A stretch of DNA of 34,824 bases, taken from NCBI GenBank assembly GCA_938038975.1, contig CALHVP010000268.1:1-34824 (forward strand), written 5' to 3'. Position numbers and translations under genes: made by a program. This document shows, piece by piece, positions 22,301 to 27,936 of the stretch (position 1 is the stretch's first letter; the number at the start of each line of letters is the position of its first letter). The stretch comes from an uncultured Maribacter sp. GTDB lineage: Bacteria; Bacteroidota; Bacteroidia; Flavobacteriales; Flavobacteriaceae. Under the pieces are notes generated by a model. The model ran no database searches. It saw only the letters and a program-made list of their open reading frames with translations, and was not told the DNA's origin.

Positions 22301-24963
22301 CCATCATCTAAACGCAACTCATAACTATAATTAGGAAATACATCTAGTGCATCTATCTGTATACTACCTTGAGCGTTACAATTAGCTTCTGTTGTTGTTA
22401 CATTAACTTGAAGATCTCTATCTAAAATACCTATATCGGGTGTGCTAAAAATACAAGCATCTGGTATTGGTAAACCTGTAGTAGTATCTAATTGAGTAAC
22501 CTCTACTCTATAGGCACCGTTAGATGTGAAATTAAATACTGGTCCGTTATTAGCACTAAACGGGATTTCAATTGTATTGGTAGCAATATTTACCAACTGA
22601 AAACCGTATCCGCTTCCAATATTAGTAATGGTAATATTTCCTGGGGTTTCACAAACAACATCTCTGCTGGTATAAAGAATATCTAAATTATTTTGAAAAA
22701 CATTAAAGTAGAATCTGTTAAAACATCCATTCTGGTATGTTACAACAAGTCTATACTTGCCTTCTGAATTGGCGGAAAAAGAATTGCCAGTACTTACTTC
22801 GTTCCAAGTACATGCAAGATTTTTATTTGCACAATCATCTCCAGCAGAAGCACAACTGCCCTCATCTAATTGTTCCCATACAATACTAGTTGCATCTATA
22901 ATATTTACCTGTAAAAGTTGAGAATCATTTAAACCACAAAGGAATATCTTAGGTAATAAATCTCCATCTACAGAACAACTAACGATTTCTCCTTGTATAT
23001 CGTTTGTAGGGTCTGCATCTGAATTTGAATCATTAAAAAACTCTATGATAGGATTCACGTTAGAATCTCCAAAACGCACTACATCTATAATTTCCTTAAA
23101 TCCCTTACATGGGTCAGCTACTATTTTATCTACAATATATGTTCCGGGTGTATCAATTAATAAGGTACTCGGGTCACCATCTGGATCACCGTCGTTTAAG
23201 ACTGTATCTGTTGGGTCTAACAAGCCATTATTGTTGTCATCTCGCACCCAAACATAAGAGTCAAAATTATCTCCAGAATCTAAAAGGACATTGTCACCAC
23301 ACAATTGCACGGTTCTCCTAAAATTACAATCGGAAAGGTCATCTAATAAGAAGTTAGTAGCACCTGGTGTTATAAAGCCACAACTATCAAAATCCGTTAC
23401 ACTAGGGTCATCTGTAATTTGATTATCATTAACAACACCTTGATAGGTAGAATAGGCTAGGTTTTGTATCAAATCCGTACAAGCATCAATAAAATCAAAA
23501 CAGTTTTCTGCTACCCTTACACGCATACGTATACTGGCAACCGGACTTGTGTCTGTTACTAAATCATTTGGAATGGAAAACAGTACCGTTCTAGTAGCTG
23601 GGTCAAAAGTGTACGTAACACCTGCTGGCAGTGAGCCTGGTGTTGTAAAATAGGCCTCGTCCAAAGTAACATTAATAGGTAAGATATCTCGGATAGTGTA
23701 CTGATCCGCATCATCATTACCAATGTTGTCAAAAGATAATACATAATCCAAGGTTTGTCCAAGATTTACGCCTAGTCCTGTAATATCATTACCCGCAATA
23801 TCCTCAACTCTTTTTTCTAGTACGATTTCTGGTTCAATAATTTCAATATTGAACGAGTTGAAAAAAGGAAAGTATTGGTCTCCAGTGGAAGTAAATCTAA
23901 AAGTTGCAGCAGTTTCATTGTTAGGAATCGTATTGGGTGGTAGGTTTAATAAGTCGGTATCGTAACCCAGTGTATTTATACTTGCTGGCGTACGACCAGG
24001 CAACAAGGTACCGTTGATAGTAATGTTACTATTAAAAAAATTGTCCTCTGGGTTTAACGTGTTCCTTATGCTATAAAACGTTCCTCCAGAATTAGAAGCT
24101 GCTCTAATTTGCATTTCATCCCCAGTAATTCTATTGTCTCCCTCTAATGCGGCAGCACCTATGTTTGCATTTACTGTTCCTGCAGGAATAGTGGTAAAAC
24201 CAGTGTAGTCTATATCTATTGTTGGATTAGCTGATCTTACTCTTGCAAAACCATCATATGTTGTAATCAACTTTCCTGTTAAGGTTGGGTTTTCATATAC
24301 AATAACAAGCGTCCACCCTCCAGAAACTCCTCCTGACACAGCACCTTGTGATACTCTAATGTTTCCAACTGTATAAGTTCCTGTTGGATTTGCCAGCGCG
24401 GTAACCATTGATGTGACATCTGCATAACAAGCATATGGGCTGTTACCCCTAATAGATGCATCTGCACTAGCGCCGCCATCAAATAATACCTCATCTGCTG
24501 TAATATCTACATATGTTCCTCCTGGCACTTGAAACTTAACTTGATCAAATTCAGTAGATCTAGAACCATCCTCCTCACTCACATAAGTAGCGGACCAATA
24601 TAAAGCTGCGTATCTAATTCTATTACAGTCTGGTTGGCCAAAATTAAATTCTGCGGAACTGGAGTTAAATGTACTTAGATCAGTATCAATATCTATGTAC
24701 CGCATATCAAACCAATCATTGTAGGTAGACGTATTTCCTGTTTCATCATAAGGATCTACGGGTCTCGTAGTAGCAGTGCCACCATCTCTGTTTACAATAT
24801 CATTGGCAATAAAGGTAAGATCACCTTTAATGTTTGTTTGATATCTAAAATTATCGCCAGATGGATACGATCTTGTAAATGCTGTAAATTCCTGTGAAAA
24901 ACCAGAAAGACAACCCAAAAACAGGATCAATGTTAAAATAGATTTAGATAGATATGTATTCAT
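10324..24963 (-). CDS. Giant SprB-repeat adhesin (about 4879 aa) with T9SS type B C-terminal sorting domain; sprB-like
   Basis: Continuous ORF opening at 25050. Start at 24963 (MNTYLSKSILTLILFLGCLSGFSQ) gives a good signal peptide. N-terminal DUF11-like segment; about 42 Cys-headed SprB-type repeats (e.g. VSCFGENDASITVNLSGGAGGYQYAI...GDYTVIAQDVNGC); C-terminus IPNFFTPDGDGNNDFW...GWDGKYNKKELPTGDYWYVI (gliding motility-associated C-terminal domain). Confidence 0.93.
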   Translation of the reverse strand: MNTYLSKSILTLILFLGCLSGFSQEFTAFTRSYPSGDNFRYQTNIKGDLTFIANDIVNRDGGTATTRPVDPYDETGNTSTYNDWFDMRYIDIDTDLSTFNSSSAEFNFGQPDCNRIRYAALYWSATYVSEEDGSRSTEFDQVKFQVPGGTYVDITADEVLFDGGASADASIRGNSPYACYADVTSMVTALANPTGTYTVGNIRVSQGAVSGGVSGGWTLVIVYENPTLTGKLITTYDGFARVRSANPTIDIDYTGFTTIPAGTVNANIGAAALEGDNRITGDEMQIRAASNSGGTFYSIRNTLNPEDNFFNSNITINGTLLPGRTPASINTLGYDTDLLNLPPNTIPNNETAATFRFTSTGDQYFPFFNSFNIEIIEPEIVLEKRVEDIAGNDITGLGVNLGQTLDYVLSFDNIGNDDADQYTIRDILPINVTLDEAYFTTPGSLPAGVTYTFDPATRTVLFSIPNDLVTDTSPVASIRMRVRVAENCFDFIDACTDLIQNLAYSTYQGVVNDNQITDDPSVTDFDSCGFITPGATNFLLDDLSDCNFRRTVQLCGDNVLLDSGDNFDSYVWVRDDNNNGLLDPTDTVLNDGDPDGDPSTLLIDTPGTYIVDKIVADPCKGFKEIIDVVRFGDSNVNPIIEFFNDSNSDADPTNDIQGEIVSCSVDGDLLPKIFLCGLNDSQLLQVNIIDATSIVWEQLDEGSCASAGDDCANKNLACTWNEVSTGNSFSANSEGKYRLVVTYQNGCFNRFYFNVFQNNLDILYTSRDVVCETPGNITITNIGSGYGFQLVNIATNTIEIPFSANNGPVFNFTSNGAYRVEVTQLDTTTGLPIPDACIFSTPDIGILDRDLQVNVTTTEANCNAQGSIQIDALDVFPNYSYELRLDDGTAAPGVGSPDYYPLHPGGTLIDSETAQPVNSYTFNVNAGDYFVITRTDDDCLDVQSVRVDRIPDPTLSALTIADIGCSFGSIELTRTGGQGNPDFQYAIWSKDGVLLHDPGGAATEQEIVDNVDLNAYQNEAIFTFGWRDTDNDTIDEYFPGEDGTYVFVLLDANNCYAISNPVTINDVGSFTIDSVAEIQPSCSGEADGQLTINVLGGIGPFQYSIDNGVTYQPTPNFVGLVAGPYELRVLDSSGCDVALAYDLNEPFPLSASAGVARDATCDPNGAEVRITNVVGGTAPYEYSFDGGGTWGAAATQLLAPGDYTVLVRDASCSFPMNVTVEGLPMPPNVALTPEVDYNCDGTGTITASPSISGYDYRYELDGVANSPDPSSNVFNNVAPGTYTVTTYYTSQTPPTPSLLLSEDFGVGIGTIPSPDTRGYAYEDQTNSTAGGGDTNSNINDFQYSVTNEIVAPFGAWISPNDHTNPTDPSGRYLVINVGTPSPGQIIYTKPINDIIPNRPLRISLHIFNLVRSTVNILDPDLTIEIVDGGGTIIQSIRTGDIAKNTGPDDWVLFTTDFDPGANTNLDFVIRTEKIGNSGNDLALDDIQIFQIPEVCELFVETPVTVAAGEIFASSVQSSTNVSCNGLTDGTITFAVENFDAATGFEYSVDGGLNWIGSLTSPVTTAPIFGAGTQTIDIRKANEITCSTTITRDITQPSAVVLIANITTALTCADGATITAAASGGSPGYTYQLEDDLGNVIGSFDFLTNGNNRVFTGLADGDYIIRARDLNTCEVNTALRVEPLNPVVFTTVPTTCYDGTNNASIQINVSDGNGGYQFRINAGPWLTPTPVSDVTYTFQNLSSGSYDIDVRDQNGCPLALATQTVVINPELTVTASAPNISACDTDADITITANGGDGNYTFAVVASGALPLDTDFNTTNPVLGFIAGNYDVYVRDNDGNPDFCSDSFPLTITQDAPINFTPTPTDVTCFGGADGAISVVLNSGGQAPFMYSVDNGVTYSNGTNFPNLITGTYSVVVRDANLCVSPAIDVVINQPDQLVAEAIQTQDYTCAQLGQITVGSAIPTTGGSGNYQYRINGGSWTTSTTGGHTFTDLNDGTYTINVRDANATSCAITLADVVIDALPVAPIVDYAVVYNCDGTGNVTVTPFDATFIYTLDGVAQGPSATANIFNNIAVGTQTLRVEYSPDCFVDTTVIIQDGNAFEASITAFDNLDCNGDASGSITIDASNYGAGGFQYSVNGGTFIGPFTSAQIITGLNAQAHNIVVQDVNDPAACTIPLNQVLTEPAVVEVNAAITAQFTCDTTGATITASTSGGTPTYQYQLEISDDVDLTVPYANIISIERTYQNSPIFTNVPASNAGESYVVRARDTNNCEDVIDTAIIVTGPELIVFDATPTACYTGNNDGSVTVNVTAGNGGYQFRLDGGPWRAPTPATATTFTFQNLSNGTYDIEVRDQFGCPLVSNTQTVTIHPQLIVDVAITALSACGNGVITANATGGNGTLLYAIVPANTSPAGLYTTTNSLTVTEAMATANPAGYDVHVQDNNGASPTCSFLQEDIILVPVPALTVNAVPTDPECFNGLGSIDVTVGGGTIPYDYTLVDLSPVDGIDYGSTSTNISTTPLTFNGIGVGNYEVLISDENGCTITSATVTINNATEITADIVPILPANCDAPGNTAADYGFRFDNVITPAGSVEYSDDWGATWQASNELRGNLSGTEVFPSIRVTLASGTICQVDFDRYIIPFPLDDLDITINPIILNCNDLQVTVQGSQGNPVPGYEYTYTDDPANFSTFSANPGIWTASIAAGTSHTFANIDPTTPQNALLPLLVPGRTYVFYVRDGSGCIRESSVNVNNVVPNLPIDINVDVTPTCAGATTGLLTFNITPDAAQPQMRWEIYELGNLTPVETSGGIVPFSNTVTTTVPLAEGDYYIDVIQVDAANADACRGASENVFVPELPPISAVAVRTRDISCNLPGLISINNITGGGGAPYTYDVSGPLGFTQTGTTDNPIEIPVNSPAGSYTVTLYDQFSCPLVLNPVNLSLSPNPTITSVTQDNCSSPIDVTVVGNSLAGGLRYAMVITGNPAPTTFLDNAGLFTNVTPGDYDFYVTDANGCIALMPSFTVDPVLSASATLTKLLDCTPTPEAVINIGILDGSGAYEYSITNTAGAPAVAQTSVPSTNFDYLAPLPGDYTITIYDTNSPNTAACNRVFVINVPDVVEPVINTVDSTDVTCIGDADGTITISVVDNAIGPYTFEITSLDGAATSISPTSTTNTSATFTGLAATTGIGYIVTITADAANACSTTSTPIVIAEPAAIAVTMNATIEFECAMGNNPNNATISVQSVTGGSNTFVRYQFFNNLDLVTPVQDGANDTYVETNTLGGNYTVIVFDDNGCQGSATATIAPFDELLPATITVDQTISCIAGENITINAFGSLTDSSTPAGLANYEFRLLPGAFGPSNVFTGLPTGPHIFEVRNVNTNCVVSISHTVGQPNNFEVTSTVENVVCDGTDGSVSFTINDPVTPYVGGFSWQIYNSQGTAAIGDDVMIASANGTSANVGPTTPFTLGEGEYRVDIVQDSNPNCTLTDFFTIAGPNGPITGNTQIEPITCALNDGVIEVIDAQGGWGTFTYFVAPATDPVPTAGSFVNNPRFTGLSGVATPGTDYQVWIKDLNDCMQRLPDVNLSNPDPITADLQVNQGNCTNFSGELEVINVLGGQGSNYTYQLVLNGSDFRAPQATRVFSGLGAGSYEVRITDQLACTATTTAEILYDVIAPRADIVKTIDCNSGGEITINQTGGSGSFDYEVRYPGTLAGDPADDANTTGVFVGLATPGDYVFTVTDTATGHTCSTTVIQRLEDSVLPNISIDDFTDVTCNSSDDGTISVSASPDNGIGPYLFTIISGPGSSAVFPMAATSNTNATATFAGLEGTVAGITYTIRVASPNGCTRDITQVISQPNVISNVTLITEQFACTVGNSEDTASISVDLSSLIGGSNNFVRFRFVNTTTGTTVQDGANSSYIETNYAGGVYEITAFDDNGCASPVVTETINPFVQISDPTVTILDELTCIPGNDARIQVGVTVTPATATPNLEYVLNGINVVYTATNSTGEFTGLDAGNYSVTITNLDTNCIIETVHTLDAPEEMQVVATKLTDEECLNNGVDDGSFSVSISNYTGTYDYQVFDNSNNPVIGQNGTGDTVTALPPITGLPGGIYYVRITQTQAPFCIENSNVITVLAPSAAIAVAPVEVLGVSCSNDQGSISVIPTGGQAPYTIDWNNTTTGQSGTQANVSAFVFNGLSAGDYTFTVTDAFSCTETAAITLVRPEDIVATIAATTLSCFEDNTASVTATVAARVTIATYQYRLNVYTDMAVVNPTQTTPQQVSDVFNNLGAGFYSITVLDDLGCSFETPRVQIIAPTEVFAQLFRTGELTCTNLAELELRAVGGTGPYSYSEDGITFLPMNGLNGPNTHVFTGISAGTYSYFVRDALSCPSIVSNEITEDPIIPLALIVDETAAFINCTGDSTAGIVATADGGLGNYQYALYTDVSLSLASRIAGPQSQGNFNGLSAGTYYVEVTSADCTTAPVEVVILDPVPLSYTEDIVNVSCFGENDASITVNLSGGAGGYQYAISPNLDQFDSVNTFTDLSPGDYTVIAQDVNGCFEQLEYTIAEPTLLELTATPTPEVCVGSEDGTITLEITGGTAPYSTALNSNDDADYVLDRVDFTDMAAGNYLIFVKDANGCVTNVVVDVEVGVNLNAEIVPVYECTGNTPNNYINITLEDPSILGEVMYALDTTDSSAMQLNPDFRNISPGAHFIAIAHTNGCIQTVDFTIEAFDPLTLILEQNSLNEITAIALGGRPEYTYYFNDVNNGNDTTFYITRTGMYDVRLVDENGCEAIGSIFMEFIDIEIPNFFTPDGDGNNDFWMPRNIEQFPEILIKIFDRYGRVVSEQTHDAQGWDGKYNKKELPTGDYWYVIQLNREEDDREFVGHFTLYR
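12545..16680 (-). repeat. Super-repeat array B: seven SprB-type domains per period, about 1.91 kb period
   Basis: Equivalent units: PTCAGATTGLLTFNI (~16675) / VVCDGTDGSVSFTI (~14768) / EECLNNGVDDGSFSVSI (~12835), and ISCNLPG (~16372) / ITCALNDG (~14464) / VSCSNDQG (~12545). Intervening units correspond in the same order. Confidence 0.75.
17545..21720 (-). repeat. Super-repeat array A: seven SprB-type domains per period, about 1.75-1.82 kb after discounting a nested ~0.6-kb domain
   Basis: Seven-unit order repeats: PSCSGEAD, ATCDPNGA, YNCDGTGT, VSCNGLTD, LTCADGA, TTCYDGTN, SACDTDAD versus VTCFGGAD, YTCAQLGQ, YNCDGTGN, LDCNGDAS, FTCDTTGA, TACYTGNN, SACGNGV. Confidence 0.75.
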
Positions 24964-25262
24964 TTTGATCAAATCAAAAATTATTCGTTCTGCGCCATTA
25001 AACCAATAACGCATACTTTTGTTTTTAATCTTCCCAGTTAGTTCAAACAATCTTCATTGGGAATGAAAATAACTGAGGAAGCCTAAATACAAATATTAAC
25101 ATCTACCCTTAAGTTTGAAATTTAATGTTGTAGCGAAGCATTTATATGTTGTGAAACCTTATTTTATCATTGTATGTTCTTATAAAACAGCAACGAATTA
25201 TAGGTGGTGGCTTTGAAACTCAAATAGCCTTAAAGTTGATTCTACGATTCACTTTTAGAATT

Positions 25263-25319
25263 GTTTATATTCAATTTTGATATAAACTCTTTCAAAATTG
25301 ATACTATAACTCTTGTTAT
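25263..25319 (-). promoter_or_regulatory. Cluster of overlapping, mutually exclusive hairpins in the leader of the giant gene
   Basis: GTTTATAT/ATATAAAC (25263-25270, 25280-25287) overlaps TCAATTTTGA/TCAAAATTGA (25271-25280, 25292-25301), followed by ATAAC/GTTAT. Confidence 0.35.
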
Positions 25320-25389
25320 GATTCGTTAAAAAGCTTGGGGTAATTTTATTTTTTGCTGGTATTGACACATCTTAGATTATCATTTTTTA

Positions 25390-25414
25390 AACTAAAAAAA
25401 CACTTTAAAAGTGT
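25390..25414 (-). terminator. Weak intrinsic terminator-like hairpin between the sprD-like and sprB-like genes
   Basis: Minus strand reads ACACTT-TTA-AAGTGT followed by TTTTTTTAG. The 6-bp stem is AT-rich, so it is weak. Confidence 0.35.
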
Positions 25415-25718
25415 GAAATAATCTTGACTTGATAATATAAAAAAAAAGTATTTCAGCCATGATTCTTAAATCAAATCACTTGTTTTATATTGGTTGTTTT
25501 AATCGAATTTGATTGTGTTAGGCTCCAACATGGATACAGATAACAAATCAATCAGAAAGATTACAGCTAGATGTAGCCTTGTTTATAAAGGTACTATCCT
25601 GTTTCCAAACAAGGGTGTTCAGGTAAGATAATAGGAAAGGAAAGCGTCGCTTTGTATAAAGTTAAAATCCAATCAGTATAAATCTTGTTTAAATACTTTA
25701 TAAAGGCGCTATGGTAAT

Positions 25719-27929
25719 CTATGCCATTAGATCAGAATTAACCCTCATGATCCACATCTTGTCATCATAAGCATCATTTAGCTTAGTGTAATACGAAATC
25801 AATGCATTACTCCAATCGTCATGACGTTTTAGATATACATAGCGATAGTTATTTTCTGGATTTATAAAATAGCTTGCACTCAAACCAATCGAATTTAACA
25901 AGGCTACAAAACGATTTGCATTTTGAGGTACTGCGAAAACATTTGCTATTAAGTAATATCCCGAGCCAAGACCATTAATTTTATACCCATCACCCTTTTC
26001 TTCATTAGCAACAACTTTGTCTTTTACAATTACATTGGTGCGCAATACATCTGTATCATACTTAGAGGATTTCTCCTTCAGTTTATTTACGTTATCAGCG
26101 TAGGCTTCGTTAGTATATTTATTGTTTATATCCATTATCCAAGTAGGACCATCATAACTCCCATTTAAATTGCTTTTGGCTGCGGCCTCTGCTTGCTCAA
26201 AAGTATCATACCTTTTCAGGTATACATATTTTAAACCGTTGTTTGGATTATCAATATAATCTGCATTTATACCTTTATCACTTAGTTTATTTAAAAATTT
26301 GTCTAAGTACTGGCCACCCTTGTACACATTGGCAACTACATAATACCCATCGCTTACATCTGGTAAATCTTTAAACTGTCTACTCTTAATTTTATCTTGA
26401 ACTCCTACGCTGCTAGTTTGTGTGGCAACTTCTTTATTTCTGTTTGCACTAACAGATGCGTAAGCTGATTGTTTTGGTGCTGTAGTCCTTGATGGATTAG
26501 TAGTAGCGACAGCGTCCTGCTCTCTAGTATTCCATTCGGTATTTTGTTCTTCTTTAACAGCTGCTTGTTTTTTGATTTCTTGAGATGCAACGGCTGTTGT
26601 ATTAATAGCATCATTCTGTACTTGGCTTCTTTCAGAAGGAGCATCACTACTTCCGCCGTCCATACTGCTGCTTTCTCTTGAGGCAGTATTTGAAGCTATA
26701 CTAGATGCACTGCCCTCACCTTTAAATAAGGCTTCTGCTCTTCGTTCTAATTCTGGATTATCACCATTGGTTTCGTTACGCACCATACGCATAACCATAC
26801 TAAACCTACGCTCTAAATCCGATTGTCTATTTGTCTCTAAAGAATCTTGACGGAACATGAGTTCCTGTATAATAGCATCATTCTCTGCTAGCTTTCTTTT
26901 TAATTCTTCTATTTCCTCATTAGAGGCTAAATTTTCTGTATCTCTTTCAAAGTCATTTTCAACAACATCCATATCATCATCCTCAAATAACACTCTGTCT
27001 TCTGTAAGATTAGGAGTAAAGGAATAAGCAAAAGAGATTTCATGAGTAACTCCAAAATTATCAAAGTTACTACCCAATCCTTTTTCCATGGTATATCCTA
27101 AAGAAACACGTCTGTTTAGGTTAAACCCTACACCAGCTGCAGCTCCGTAAAAGCTATCGTAACCACCTTGTACCCAACCTAGTTTTGGTAAATCTAAAAT
27201 TAAACTACCGCCCAAGGTTACCTCTTCTTCACCTACTTTTCTAGCGCGTGCCAATGGCATAAGCCTACCTTCTTCCAAAATACCTGAAGCATTTTTAAAC
27301 TGATGGGTATATTGTAAATGTCCTGAATAGGTCTTGTCTGTAAATTCAGTAATAGATTCACTAGTCTTTAAGTTGTAATCAAAAAGGTTCTCTGCAAATA
27401 CACCCACATCAAAACTTCCGTATGACAGATTAATACCGGGTTGAAAAGACAATAAGTTCTGGTCCTGTAATCCTGCAAGAAATGGATCTTCTTCTACCGT
27501 GCTAGCTCTACCTTCATCAAAACCACTGCTGTAATAAGATAAGTTAGCACCAAAGGTTAAGTTGCTTTTATCTGACAACTTTACACCATAAGCGTAATTG
27601 GCTAAGACACCAAAGTTACTTAATAGCCCTTCCCGTTGCGTATACAAACTAAGTCCTAAACCTGTTCTGTCATTGATACGACCACTATAACTTAAAAAGT
27701 AATTTTGGTTGTTATCATTAAACTGTACCGATTGGTTTCTATGTAAAAGATTTACATAAGACTTATCTTCCCTAACCGTTGAAAAAGTTGGGTTGATTAA
27801 GAATCGATTGTACTTTAAAAGGTTCTGGGCAGGAACATCGTAAGCTACAAAAGGATTCTCCTCCTGCGCATTAACTTTAGTTAGTGCCAGAACAAACAAC
27901 AGCAGATATAAAACACGTTTCTTTAGCAT
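25719..27929 (-). CDS. PorP/SprF-type outer-membrane barrel fused to coiled coil, low-complexity linker and two SPOR-like domains (sprD-like)
   Basis: 736 aa. N-terminal PorP/SprF-like half (NRFLINPTFSTVREDKSYVNLLHRNQSVQFNDNNQNYFLSYSGRINDRTGLGLSLYTQ); coiled coil (NEEIEELKRKLAENDAIIQELMFRQDSLE); two related C-terminal segments DVSDGYYVVANVYKGG... and GLGSGYYLIANVF.... Confidence 0.85.
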   Translation of the reverse strand: MLKKRVLYLLLFVLALTKVNAQEENPFVAYDVPAQNLLKYNRFLINPTFSTVREDKSYVNLLHRNQSVQFNDNNQNYFLSYSGRINDRTGLGLSLYTQREGLLSNFGVLANYAYGVKLSDKSNLTFGANLSYYSSGFDEGRASTVEEDPFLAGLQDQNLLSFQPGINLSYGSFDVGVFAENLFDYNLKTSESITEFTDKTYSGHLQYTHQFKNASGILEEGRLMPLARARKVGEEEVTLGGSLILDLPKLGWVQGGYDSFYGAAAGVGFNLNRRVSLGYTMEKGLGSNFDNFGVTHEISFAYSFTPNLTEDRVLFEDDDMDVVENDFERDTENLASNEEIEELKRKLAENDAIIQELMFRQDSLETNRQSDLERRFSMVMRMVRNETNGDNPELERRAEALFKGEGSASSIASNTASRESSSMDGGSSDAPSERSQVQNDAINTTAVASQEIKKQAAVKEEQNTEWNTREQDAVATTNPSRTTAPKQSAYASVSANRNKEVATQTSSVGVQDKIKSRQFKDLPDVSDGYYVVANVYKGGQYLDKFLNKLSDKGINADYIDNPNNGLKYVYLKRYDTFEQAEAAAKSNLNGSYDGPTWIMDINNKYTNEAYADNVNKLKEKSSKYDTDVLRTNVIVKDKVVANEEKGDGYKINGLGSGYYLIANVFAVPQNANRFVALLNSIGLSASYFINPENNYRYVYLKRHDDWSNALISYYTKLNDAYDDKMWIMRVNSDLMA

Positions 27930-27936
27930 GGTATAG

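Noticed and set aside
23559-24494. Same-strand alternative-frame ORFs (23559-23762, 24279-24494) as evidence of a frameshift in the giant gene
   Set aside because: The main frame is open and coherent throughout; the alternative translations have no domain character.
10324-24963. Repetitive DNA as a possible CRISPR array or tandem satellite
   Set aside because: Repeats are diverged, about 250-280 bp each, and in frame with protein domains; no short identical repeats with unique spacers.
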